The notes under the pieces: model-generated
What the model was told of the DNA's origin: nothing
The model's input: only the letters and a program-made list of their open reading frames with translations
Databases searched by the model: none
Shown: one piece after another, positions 8,506-15,572 of the stretch
Layout: every line of letters starts with the position of its first letter
Numbering within the stretch: the first letter of the stretch is position 1
Assembly: GCA_903864275.1 (NCBI GenBank)
Contig: CAIPFE010000023.1
Span: forward strand, 29,731 to 93,730
Length of the DNA stretch: 64,000 bases
Source of the DNA: an uncultured Mucilaginibacter sp.
GTDB lineage: Bacteria; Bacteroidota; Bacteroidia; Sphingobacteriales; Sphingobacteriaceae
Direction of reading: 5' to 3'
Program-made: the position numbers and the translations under genes

Positions 8506-9497
8506 CAAAGATCACCGTTGTTGGCGGGGGGAGCTGGGCTACGGCCAATGTTAAGATACTTAGCGATAATGATTCGGAAAAGGAAATTTTTTGGTGGATG
8601 CGTAATGAACGCGCCGTCGAGCATATCCATAAATTCCATCATAACCCCAATTATTTGAGTTCGGTTGAGATCAGTGTCCCGGCAAAAAATGTGTCGACCG
8701 ATCTAAAGGGCATGATCAGCAAGTCGGATTTTGTATTGCTTAATGTGCCTGCTGCATTTTTAAAAGACGCATTAAAAGGCATAACACCTGCCGACCTGGC
8801 TGGTAAAAAGATCGTATCAGCTATAAAGGGCATCGTACCTGATGAAAACCAGATCATCGGCGAATTTTTGAACCAGCATTATAACATTCCGTTTGATCAT
8901 TTTATCGTGATCAGCGGCCCCTGCCACGCGGAAGAAGTGGCCCTCGAAAAACTCTCCTACCTTACTATAGCCTCAAGCGATACCGAACTCGCCGCTGAAT
9001 TCGCAGGTTTATTTAATACCCGGTATATTAAAACCAATGTATCCGATGATATTTATGGTACTGAATATGGAGCGGTACTAAAAAATATTTATGCCATTGC
9101 CGGCGGCATTTGCCACGGGGTAGGCTACGGCGATAATTTCCAGGCAGTTTTAATATCAAATGCTATCCGCGAACTGGAACGCTTTGTCGCCGCAGTACAT
9201 CCCATAAACCGCGATATAAAAGAGTCGGCCTATCTCGGTGACCTGATGGTTACCGCCTATTCTCAGTTTAGCCGTAACCGCACTTTTGGCAATATGATAG
9301 GTAAAGGATATACGGTCAGATCGGCACAATTGGAAATGAACATGATCGCCGAGGGATATTATGCAGTAAATTGCCTGCACCAGGTGAACAAACAATATAA
9401 AGTGAATATGCCCATTTGCGATGCGGTATACGCTATTTTATACGAGAAACGACCTCCCGCGCAGGAAATGAAACATTTGGCAGAACATTTGAGTTAA
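8475..9497 (+). CDS. gpsA: Glycerol-3-phosphate dehydrogenase [NAD(P)+]
   Basis: Reduces dihydroxyacetone phosphate to sn-glycerol 3-phosphate, the backbone of phospholipids, in the cytoplasm. The Rossmann fingerprint GGGSWATA sits close to the start, and ISGPCHAEEVA, the catalytic-lysine segment EYGAVLKNIYAIAGG and the C-terminal helix with SNAIRELERF are all present. The start is unclear. There is no in-frame ATG before the Rossmann strand; the frame is open from a TTG at 8397, but the next in-frame TTG at 8475 gives a normal short N-terminus (MNTRYSPTLNPKITVVGGG). I chose 8475. The whole 5' region is occupied by CTCACC repeats, so the original start may have been altered by repeat insertion. 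The full frame from 8397 would encode 366 residues. Confidence 0.92.
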   Translation: MNTRYSPTLNPKITVVGGGSWATANVKILSDNDSEKEIFWWMRNERAVEHIHKFHHNPNYLSSVEISVPAKNVSTDLKGMISKSDFVLLNVPAAFLKDALKGITPADLAGKKIVSAIKGIVPDENQIIGEFLNQHYNIPFDHFIVISGPCHAEEVALEKLSYLTIASSDTELAAEFAGLFNTRYIKTNVSDDIYGTEYGAVLKNIYAIAGGICHGVGYGDNFQAVLISNAIRELERFVAAVHPINRDIKESAYLGDLMVTAYSQFSRNRTFGNMIGKGYTVRSAQLEMNMIAEGYYAVNCLHQVNKQYKVNMPICDAVYAILYEKRPPAQEMKHLAEHLS

Positions 9498-9539
9498 TGT
9501 TTTGTTAATGCTTTTGAATTAATAATAATTTCAACGATC

Positions 9540-9851
9540 ATGAAAAACGTACTTAAAGTTGCATTGGTTGCTGCAGGAATTTTTTCTTTTTCTGCCAGCT
9601 ATGCACAAACGCACAAAGATTCAACAATCGGCCACAAAATCGGCAAGACCGCTACAAAAGTTGGCCACAAGACATCTGAAATTGCAGCCACCGGCGCGTC
9701 AGATGTAGTTGATAAAAGATACGAAGGCAAATGCGGCCCCGGCGGCCAGCCTGTTTTTATTAATAAACATTCGCACTATTATTACATTAGCAAAACCGGT
9801 CACAGGGTTTACCTGAAAAAATCGCAGTTGATGGATAAACCAATGAAGTAA
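9540..9851 (+). CDS. Small secreted protein of unknown function
   Basis: A 103-residue exported protein. The signal peptide spans about residues 1-22 (cleavage after ASYA). The mature part is basic and has two halves: GHKIGKTATKVGHKTSEIA, a histidine/lysine helix, and a C-terminal module with a single Cys, a GPGGQPVFINKHSHYYYI turn and GHRVYLKKSQL. The C-terminal module recurs in small Bacteroidota envelope proteins but I know of no assigned function. Cys in the module is unpaired. It begins 42 nt after gpsA; a -7-like sequence just upstream suggests it may be transcribed independently. Confidence 0.7.
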   Translation: MKNVLKVALVAAGIFSFSASYAQTHKDSTIGHKIGKTATKVGHKTSEIAATGASDVVDKRYEGKCGPGGQPVFINKHSHYYYISKTGHRVYLKKSQLMDKPMK

Positions 9852-9855
9852 GTTT

Positions 9856-9922
9856 AAGTCAAAAGTCAGCAGCCTAAAGTCATAAATTTTTAATGTACCT
9901 TAGGCTGCACACTTAAACTTAT
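9856..9922. repeat. Imperfect inverted repeat, 'AAGTCAAAAGTC' family
   Basis: AGTCAGCAGCCTAAAGTC (about 9866-9883) and a partly complementary TACCTTAGGCTGCACACTTAAACTT (9896-9920). It could also serve as a terminator of the preceding small gene. AAGTC-type words also make up the element at 37909-37980. Confidence 0.45.
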
Positions 9923-9940
9923 AACAAACTATTCGTTGCA

Positions 9941-10261
9941 ATGAAAAAAACTACTTTAATACTTGTTCACGCAGCGTGTGCCCTAATGTTACTTATCGGG
10001 GCTTGTTCAAACCCCGTTAAAAGCAAACTAAAGGGAAAATGGCGGTCAAAAGATGGTACCACTAAACTTTATATCACCGAGAAAAATTTCACAATGGACG
10101 ATGGCGAAGCTATTCCCGAGGACTATTTTGTAAAGGATGATACTATTTACACCTCTTTCCAGGGCAACCAGCCAACTACCAACTTTGTGGTGCAAAAGAT
10201 CAGTGATCATTATTTAAAGCTTATGGGGCCTGATTCGGTATCGGTGGAGTATAGCAGGTGA
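9941..10261 (+). CDS. Small lipoprotein of unknown function
   Basis: A 106-residue lipoprotein. The signal peptide ends with LIGAC, placing the lipidated Cys at about residue 22. The mature part begins NPVKSKLKGKWRSKDGTTKLYITEKNF, a lipocalin-like opening (KLxGxW followed by strands) shared with small Bacteroidota lipoproteins that fold as short beta barrels. The second half has alternating strands and ends VSVEYSR. No catalytic motif is visible. It stands alone between two inverted repeats. Function unknown. Confidence 0.72.
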   Translation: MKKTTLILVHAACALMLLIGACSNPVKSKLKGKWRSKDGTTKLYITEKNFTMDDGEAIPEDYFVKDDTIYTSFQGNQPTTNFVVQKISDHYLKLMGPDSVSVEYSR

Positions 10262-10265
10262 GGTT

Positions 10266-10325
10266 TATTGGTTCACTGGTTCATTAGTTCATTGGTAGCT
10301 GCGACTAGATTCATCAGTTCACATA
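10266..10325. repeat. Tandem repeat, 'GGTTCATTA' family
   Basis: Iterations of GGTTCACT/GGTTCATTA/GTTCATTGG followed by a decayed opposite arm. The same words form the array before uvrC at 28632-28760. Confidence 0.6.
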
Positions 10326-10371
10326 TGACAACTTATTGCGCTTAGCCTTTGACAATTCATCCAAAATACAA

Positions 10372-10403
10372 AAACCCTCAATTCTTTTCAGAAATGAGGG
10401 TTT
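10372..10403 (-). terminator. Terminator of the DEAD-box helicase gene
   Basis: AAACCCTCA (10372-10380) and TGAGGGTTT (10395-10403) form a 9-bp stem with a 14-nt loop, about 40 nt after the helicase stop. On the minus strand the stem is followed by a T-rich stretch. Confidence 0.7.
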
Positions 10404-10443
10404 CGCAAGTCAACCACAAGGGCTGACTCTACAAAATCAATAA

Positions 10444-12291
10444 TTAGAATCTTCTGCGCCTTTCGGGACGGTCTTCACGACGTTTGCCTGAAAAATCACG
10501 GAACCCGGTGCCGGCTGATCCGCTTCTTTCACGGCTGGCGCCATTGTATCCGCCTTCACGTCTTTCGCCACCTCCGCTTCTTTCGCGGTTGCCGCTGTAA
10601 CCACCTTCACGGCGTGGATAGCCACCACCGCTGCGGCTTTCGCTGCTGCCTTCGCCGGATATTTCTATTCTTACCGGGCGGCCTTTAAAATCTGCATCTT
10701 TAAAGCCTGCTGTTACTTTTTCAACATCACCGTGTTGTACTTCAAAAAATGAGTAAACGCCTTTAACATCGATCTTACCGACAGTACGACCGCTTATTTT
10801 GGTTTGGTTGCAAATATAACCCAACAGATCGCCGCGGTTAAATTCATCAACTGAACCAAGGTTTATAAATAAACGGGTATATTCTGACTTCCCGCTTCCG
10901 CCGAATGCATTGCCACGGTCGGATGAACGGTCATCGCTTCTTTCAAAACGACGGCCTTCTTCAACAGGCGCATTCAGGTCGGGGGCATTTTTGTAATAAT
11001 CAAGGAAGCTGTTAAATTCAATAGACGCAAAGCGCTTGATGAACTCTTCCTTGCTCATATCTTTAAACTCTTCCATAATACGCGGAAGATATTGCTCTAT
11101 CTGCTGCTCATTAACTTCAACGCTATTTACCTTATGTACGATAGAAAATAATTGCTTTTCGCAAACATCAAAGCCTGTTGGTATCTCCACTTTAACAAAG
11201 CGCTTGCCTAAGCCGCGCTCTATCTGGCGTATTTTACCAAGTTCCTTCGCGTTAATGATGGAAACAGATACACCGGTTTTACCGGCACGTGCTGTACGGC
11301 CGCTGCGGTGGGTGTAATTCTCAATTTCATCCGGTAAGGAGTAATTAATAACGTGGGTTATATCACTAACATCAATGCCGCGCGCTGCAACATCGGTTGC
11401 AATTAGCAATTGCAGGTTACGGTCACGGTAACGTTTCATTACTTTATCGCGTTGTTGCTGCGATAGGTCGCCGTGCAGTGAATCGGCATTGTAGCCGTCT
11501 TTAATTAACGACTCTGCGATTTCCTGCGTTTCAATTTTGGTACGGCAAAAAACAATACCAAAAATATCAGGGTTAAAATCAACGATGCGTTTAAACGCGG
11601 CATACTTATCACGGGCGCGGACGATATAATATTCGTGCTCGATGTTTACGTTGCCGGTATTTTTTTCGCCCATGGTAAGCTCAAACGGCTCGTTCATGTA
11701 TTTTTTGGCGATCCTGCGTACTTCAGTAGGCATGGTGGCCGAGAACAGCCAGGTTTTTTTCTCCTCGGGTGTAGTAGATAAGATACTGTCAATGTCTTCC
11801 TGGAAGCCCATATTGAGCATCTCATCAGCCTCATCCAATACTACAAACCGTACTTTTGTAAAATCAATCGCTTTGCGGTTGATGATATCAAGCATACGGC
11901 CTGGCGTGGCAACTACAATCTGCACACCGCGTTTTATCTGGCGCAATTGGTCAGATATCGCGGCGCCGCCATAAACAGCAACAACGTGAACGTTGCCCAT
12001 TTTTTTGGCGTAATTTTTAATGTCGTTGGTGATCTGTAAACAAAGTTCGCGTGTTGGGCACAATATAAGCGCCTGCGGATAATTTTCTTCGAAGTCCAGC
12101 AGTTCTAACAGTGGCAGTCCGAAGGCAGCAGTTTTACCGGTCCCGGTTTGGGCTAATCCGACAAAATCGTTGCTGCCTGTTAACAAAACCGGGATTGACT
12201 GTTCCTGGATTGGTGTAGGAGTTTCAAATCCTAACTCAGAGATGGCATTAACAATATCATGACGGATTCCCAGTTCAATAAATGGGTTCAT
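10444..12291 (-). CDS. deaD: DEAD-box ATP-dependent RNA helicase (DeaD/CsdA type)
   Basis: A 615-residue RNA helicase for ribosome assembly, RNA decay or cold adaptation. Motifs in order: Q motif (PTPIQEQSIP, 26-35), Walker A AQTGTGKT (47-54), PTREL (79-83), TPGR (129-132), DEAD (153-156), SAT (184-186) and HRSGRTARAG (about 330-340). After the two RecA domains comes an RNA-binding RRM-like DbpA domain (about 470-545, beginning YTRLFINLG), and a C-terminal tail from about 550 rich in Arg, Gly and Ser (RREGGYSGNRERSGGG), expected to bind RNA. It is monocistronic. Its promoter at 12333-12363 is the clearest in the window and predicts a 5' UTR of about 37 nt, so it is not leaderless. The symbol reflects domain layout. 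Confidence 0.93.
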   Translation of the reverse strand: MNPFIELGIRHDIVNAISELGFETPTPIQEQSIPVLLTGSNDFVGLAQTGTGKTAAFGLPLLELLDFEENYPQALILCPTRELCLQITNDIKNYAKKMGNVHVVAVYGGAAISDQLRQIKRGVQIVVATPGRMLDIINRKAIDFTKVRFVVLDEADEMLNMGFQEDIDSILSTTPEEKKTWLFSATMPTEVRRIAKKYMNEPFELTMGEKNTGNVNIEHEYYIVRARDKYAAFKRIVDFNPDIFGIVFCRTKIETQEIAESLIKDGYNADSLHGDLSQQQRDKVMKRYRDRNLQLLIATDVAARGIDVSDITHVINYSLPDEIENYTHRSGRTARAGKTGVSVSIINAKELGKIRQIERGLGKRFVKVEIPTGFDVCEKQLFSIVHKVNSVEVNEQQIEQYLPRIMEEFKDMSKEEFIKRFASIEFNSFLDYYKNAPDLNAPVEEGRRFERSDDRSSDRGNAFGGSGKSEYTRLFINLGSVDEFNRGDLLGYICNQTKISGRTVGKIDVKGVYSFFEVQHGDVEKVTAGFKDADFKGRPVRIEISGEGSSESRSGGGYPRREGGYSGNRERSGGGERREGGYNGASRERSGSAGTGFRDFSGKRREDRPERRRRF

Positions 12292-12332
12292 GAATTAAAA
12301 TAACGAATCTGGCAACATCGCCAAATCGGGCG

Positions 12333-12363
12333 CAAAGGTAGCGTTTTTTATTTGCAATTCAAA
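12333..12363 (-). promoter_or_regulatory. Promoter of the DEAD-box helicase gene
   Basis: On the minus strand TTTG (12360-12363), exactly 19 nt, then TACCTTTG (12333-12340): a full match to the Bacteroidota primary sigma consensus TTTG-N19-TAnnTTTG. Confidence 0.85.
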
Positions 12364-12458
12364 GGTGTGGGACTCTATTTGGTTTTGTGACATTTTAACC
12401 ATAAAAAAGCTGTTTCTGGATAATTATGGTAATTTAGTTGATAATTATCAAAACGACC

Positions 12459-13328
12459 ATGAAATTAAAAGCCACCTTCGCATTATTGCTGATAATAGTT
12501 GCTAAATTTTCCTTCGCCCAGAAAGCTAAATCTCCCTTCGATACCACCATGTACGGCCGTAACCCCGCTGTAGGTAAATATGCCGATATCCGCGGCTTTA
12601 AAATGTATTATGAAACCTACGGTAAAGGCGAACCCTTGCTTATCATTCATGGCAACGGCGGTTCCATCAATAATTTTTTGTACCAGATCCCTTATTTCGC
12701 CAAAAACTACCAGGTAGTTATTGCAGATAGCCGGGCGCAAGGAAAATCAGTCGATTTCAAAGATTCGTTAAGTTACAAGATGATGACCGACGACCTGAAT
12801 GCTTTGCTGGATAACCTGCATTTAAAATCGTGCTATGTTATTGGCTGGAGCGATGGCGGGATTAACGGCCTGCTACTGGCTATCCGGCATCCCGACAAGG
12901 TTAAAAAACTGGCGGTAACCGGCGCCAACCTTTGGCCCGATAGCACAGCTGTTGACCCCTTTGTTTATAAATGGGCGATGAATATGAATAAAACGGTCCG
13001 CGATTCAATAGCAAAGCTCAAAAGCCCCACGCCCGAAGGTAAAAATGAGCTAAAGTTGCTACACCTTTTATCATACGAGCCCCATATAACGGTTGAACAA
13101 TTGCGCACCATTACCTGCCCGACCCTGGTAATTGGCGGCGACCACGATGTTATACAGCCCAAACACACTATGCTGATAGCACAATCCATACCAAATTCGT
13201 ATTTGTGGATAATACCAAATTCAGGGCATTCGACGCCGGTTTATAAAAAAGAACAATTTAACCAGGTAGTAAGTGACTTTTTTGCCCAGCCTTTTAGAAG
13301 GATAGACGGGGAAGGAAGGTTTAATTGA
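12459..13328 (+). CDS. Exported alpha/beta hydrolase
   Basis: A 289-residue alpha/beta-hydrolase with a Sec signal peptide (residues 1-20, ending KFSFAQ), so it acts in the periplasm or outside. The catalytic triad can be read: Ser131 in GWSDGG, Asp228 or Asp230 in GGDHDVIQP and His257 in NSGHSTP; the oxyanion hole is near HGNGGS (64-69). The fold and size match esterases, lipases and C-C hydrolases; the substrate cannot be inferred. An in-frame TTG at 12438 would add seven residues; I prefer the ATG at 12459 because it starts directly with the signal peptide. It stands alone and ends before a 23-bp perfect inverted repeat. Confidence 0.88.
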   Translation: MKLKATFALLLIIVAKFSFAQKAKSPFDTTMYGRNPAVGKYADIRGFKMYYETYGKGEPLLIIHGNGGSINNFLYQIPYFAKNYQVVIADSRAQGKSVDFKDSLSYKMMTDDLNALLDNLHLKSCYVIGWSDGGINGLLLAIRHPDKVKKLAVTGANLWPDSTAVDPFVYKWAMNMNKTVRDSIAKLKSPTPEGKNELKLLHLLSYEPHITVEQLRTITCPTLVIGGDHDVIQPKHTMLIAQSIPNSYLWIIPNSGHSTPVYKKEQFNQVVSDFFAQPFRRIDGEGRFN

Positions 13329-13331
13329 TTG

Positions 13332-13444
13332 TCCGAACCCGGATTAAGCAGATTTTACAGATTTATTGGATTTTTGTTTTGTATAGTCTGAAAAAAGCCT
13401 GAAATCAGAGAAATCACTAAAATCTGCTTAATCCGGGTTCAGAC
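13332..13444. repeat. Long inverted repeat, 'CCCGGATTAAGCAGATTTT' family
   Basis: The arms 13335-13357 and 13418-13440 are perfectly complementary over 23 bp, with a 60-nt spacer that itself holds further GATTT/AAATC words. It lies between two convergent genes and could also end transcription both ways. Related elements: 17437-17508, 23055-23116, 63698-63849. Confidence 0.8.
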
Positions 13445-13447
13445 AAC

Positions 13448-13915
13448 TCACCTCAGCCTATCCGCCGATTTCACAAGCTTCTCGTCCCTTTGTATCGCTT
13501 TAATAGCAAACAGGATGAGCAATAAGCTTATGGTTGAAAGAAATAGGCCTATCCCAAAGTTATGTGTATCAATTTGTATGGTGCCCATTACACCTTTAGC
13601 CATTTGGGCCATCCAGAAGCTATAGCCGATAATAACCAGCATGGTACTGTAACTTAAAGCGATCTGCTGCTTGCGGTTTTTATAACGGAAAATGATGGCC
13701 AGGGGTATCAGCGCAATGATAACAGTTGCCACGGTGAGGCCGACAAAAAACTGCGTATGGGTATGCTGCCCGTTAACATCCTGGAAGACGCCGGTTACCA
13801 TAATGGTCAGTGGTTTGCCATCTACATAAACACCGTGAACCAATGGAAAAAGAAACAGGGCAAACAGCGCGAGACTTGCCAGAAAAAGGTAAATGCTTTG
13901 TACTCGTTGTAACAT
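13448..13915 (-). CDS. DUF4293 family membrane protein
   Basis: A 155-residue integral membrane protein with four hydrophobic segments (about residues 10-28, 55-77, 87-107 and 120-140) and the characteristic opening MLQRVQSIYLFLA. This start and the four-helix layout are those of the DUF4293 family, found widely in Bacteroidota and of unknown function. The loop between the first two helices lies outside and is short. A TATCTTTG box on the minus strand 17 nt before the start suggests its own promoter. Confidence 0.82.
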   Translation of the reverse strand: MLQRVQSIYLFLASLALFALFLFPLVHGVYVDGKPLTIMVTGVFQDVNGQHTHTQFFVGLTVATVIIALIPLAIIFRYKNRKQQIALSYSTMLVIIGYSFWMAQMAKGVMGTIQIDTHNFGIGLFLSTISLLLILFAIKAIQRDEKLVKSADRLR

Positions 13916-13932
13916 ATTACTGAATTAAAAAA

Positions 13933-13940
13933 CAAAGATA
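13933..13940 (-). promoter_or_regulatory. -7 box for the DUF4293 gene
   Basis: TATCTTTG on the minus strand, 17 nt before the start codon. No clear -33 element. Confidence 0.5.
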
Positions 13941-14033
13941 GGATTGTTTTGGTTATTGTTTTACTGATTTGTTACCCCCCGGCAAAGGGTTACGAAATTT
14001 AATATCACGCCCTTAAATACCTGATTTTTTAAA

Positions 14034-14552
14034 ATGGAACAGAACCCCGATGATTCACTAAGCCCAAAAGATGTACAAATTGACGATTTGGTGCTCAAAA
14101 AAACCTTTCTTGAGCATTTAAACAGTATTTATACTGGTAAACAGCATCTTGTCAAATTTTTCCGCGAAGTAAAGGACATCGCCTCTTTACAAATGCTGAA
14201 GCTCGCGATACAAGAGTGTATAGATGATACCGAAACCCAGATGCTGCAGTTGGATGAAATATACGAATCGATAGATGGCGATCATACAAAAATAAATGTC
14301 TTAGGGATTAAAGCGATTACTTTAGAAGCTTACTTATCCGCCATAAAAGCCGGTAAAACGCCCCTTGAGCGTGACGTGTTCGTCCTTTTTTATTTACAAT
14401 TGATCGAAGGGATGGAAATTACCTATTATAAAGTTTTGAAAAACCTGGCCAAAGCAATCGGCTATAGCAATACCTTCCTCGATCAGCCTTTCGACCTCGC
14501 CGTTGAAAACCGGATTTTGTTTGAATCGATCTATAAGGAGTATATCTCTTAG
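14034..14552 (+). CDS. DUF892 ferritin-like protein (YciE/YciF family)
   Basis: A 172-residue, largely alpha-helical protein. The motif FLEHLNSIYTGKQHLVKFF near residue 26, followed by helices with spaced Glu residues (LAIQECIDDTETQMLQLDEIYESI), fits the DUF892/YciE family, which folds like ferritin and is linked to stress responses; metal binding is assumed from the fold. The C-terminal half has a further helix pair (VFVLFYLQLIEGMEITYYKVL). It starts ATG at 14034 and stands alone, with an inverted repeat between it and truA. Confidence 0.75.
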   Translation: MEQNPDDSLSPKDVQIDDLVLKKTFLEHLNSIYTGKQHLVKFFREVKDIASLQMLKLAIQECIDDTETQMLQLDEIYESIDGDHTKINVLGIKAITLEAYLSAIKAGKTPLERDVFVLFYLQLIEGMEITYYKVLKNLAKAIGYSNTFLDQPFDLAVENRILFESIYKEYIS

Positions 14553-14665
14553 GTTGAAATTAGTTGCAAGGGTTGTAATTAGTTGTAAAGGTTGTAAGAG
14601 TTCATTTTAACTTTTATACTTATTTCAACCTTTACAACTATTATATAACCTTTACAACTCCTACC
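14553..14665. repeat. Inverted repeat, 'GTTGTAAAGG' family
   Basis: Left arm of iterated AGTTGCAAGG/GGTTGTAATT/AGTTGTAAAGGTTGTAAG (14553-14600), right arm with CAACCTTTACAACT (14626-14639) and AACCTTTACAACTC (14647-14660). It ends just before the truA promoter. Confidence 0.7.
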
Positions 14666-14675
14666 TAACAATCAC

Positions 14676-14683
14676 TACCTTTG
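14676..14683 (+). promoter_or_regulatory. -7 box of truA, 4 nt before the start codon
   Basis: TACCTTTG followed by CCTT and then the GTG start at 14688. Transcription should begin at or next to the GTG, so the mRNA would be leaderless or nearly so. The same spacing occurs at 43412 and 44508. The -33 position holds TTTA, a weak match. Confidence 0.65.
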
Positions 14684-14687
14684 CCTT

Positions 14688-15512
14688 GTGACCGGAAAAC
14701 AACGCTATTTTATTGAACTTTCATTTGACGGCAGCAGGTACCATGGCTGGCAAATTCAGAAAAACGCGGTTAGCGTGCAGGAAGTTTTGAATGAAAAGCT
14801 GTCCGTCATTTTACGCCAGCCAATTGAAACCACCGGCTGCGGTCGTACTGATACCGGCGTGCACGCGAAGGAGTTTTTTGCTCATTTTGATTTGTCGGGG
14901 AACGGGTCCATAGTCCATGGTCCATGGTCCATGGATAATAATAACGCAGAATCAAAGATCAATGACGCAGCTTCTATGGACTATGGACCATGGACTATGG
15001 ACAACTTCCTGAGGAGCATAAATTCAATCCTACCCAAAGACATCGCTGTAAAAAGAATTTTCCCGGTGGCTGAAAAGGCCCACGCCCGGTTCGATGCGGT
15101 TTTGCGTACTTATGAATACCGTATTCATTTTAACAAAGACCCATTTAAAAATGGGTACTCGTGGGAACTACGCGACCGGCCAGACATTGAGTTAATGAAC
15201 AAAGCTGCAAATATCATGATGGAATATATCGATTTTAGCTGTTTTAGCAAATCAAATACGCAGGTAAAAACCAATATTTGTAAAATATCAAAAGCGGAAT
15301 GGACCATAAATGGTGATGGGATTGTTTTTACGATCTCTGCCGACCGTTTTTTACGGAATATGGTTCGTGCGATAGTCGGCACCTTGATAATGGTCGGCAA
15401 AAAAGAAATTGAACCTGAAGCGGTACGTGATATTATTGAGAGCAAAAACCGCAGCAATGCAGGGACATCAGTACCTGCCTGCGGGCTGTTTTTAACAAAA
15501 GTGGAGTATTAG
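14688..15512 (+). CDS. truA: tRNA pseudouridine(38-40) synthase TruA, with a repeat insertion
   Basis: Converts uridines 38-40 of the tRNA anticodon arm to pseudouridine. The catalytic Asp55 lies in GRTDTGVHA (52-60); other family marks are the opening ELSFDGSRYHGWQ (10-22), HARFDAVLRTYEYRI and the C-terminal FLRNMVRAIVGTL. At 274 residues it is about 30 longer than usual. The excess is residues about 71-106, encoded by a palindromic repeat (14906-15002) that reads SIVHGPWSMDNNN and MDYGPWTMDN. The insert sits between the HFDL strand and the FLRSINSILP helix, so the core is intact and the frame is kept. GTG start chosen because it fits the family N-terminus and the -7 box 4 nt upstream. Confidence 0.95.
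   Translation: MTGKQRYFIELSFDGSRYHGWQIQKNAVSVQEVLNEKLSVILRQPIETTGCGRTDTGVHAKEFFAHFDLSGNGSIVHGPWSMDNNNAESKINDAASMDYGPWTMDNFLRSINSILPKDIAVKRIFPVAEKAHARFDAVLRTYEYRIHFNKDPFKNGYSWELRDRPDIELMNKAANIMMEYIDFSCFSKSNTQVKTNICKISKAEWTINGDGIVFTISADRFLRNMVRAIVGTLIMVGKKEIEPEAVRDIIESKNRSNAGTSVPACGLFLTKVEY
14906..15002. repeat. 97-nt inverted repeat inside truA, 'TCCATGG' family
   Basis: Left arm 14906-14934 and right arm 14974-15002 are 29 nt each, made of 7-nt units GTCCATA/GTCCATG. They are complementary at 27 of 29 positions, with a 39-nt spacer. Transcribed, it would form a long hairpin in the truA coding region. Words of the same family sit inside murF at 60218-60252. Confidence 0.9.
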
Positions 15513-15520
15513 CCCCCTAA

Positions 15521-15534
15521 CCCCCTAAAGGGGG
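15521..15534 (+). terminator. CCCCCT hairpin after truA
   Basis: CCCCCT-AA-AGGGGG immediately after the truA stop. No T-run follows and the loop is tiny, so it may be a repeat element rather than a true terminator. Confidence 0.4.
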
Positions 15535-15558
15535 AACTAAGTGGAATATAATTATAAT

Positions 15559-15566
15559 TAACTTTG
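15559..15566 (+). promoter_or_regulatory. -7 box of the ABC exporter gene
   Basis: TAACTTTG, 6 nt before the GTG start at 15573, again predicting a leaderless or very short 5' UTR. Confidence 0.5.
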
Positions 15567-15572
15567 GATTAG

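Noticed and set aside
10437..10628. 63-residue minus-strand frame at the end of the DEAD-box helicase gene
   Set aside because: It is a shifted reading of the Arg/Gly-rich tail of the helicase.
14906..15002. CRISPR-like array in truA or in other repeat regions
   Set aside because: Units are 7-9 nt without unique spacers, form inverted pairs, and no cas genes are present.
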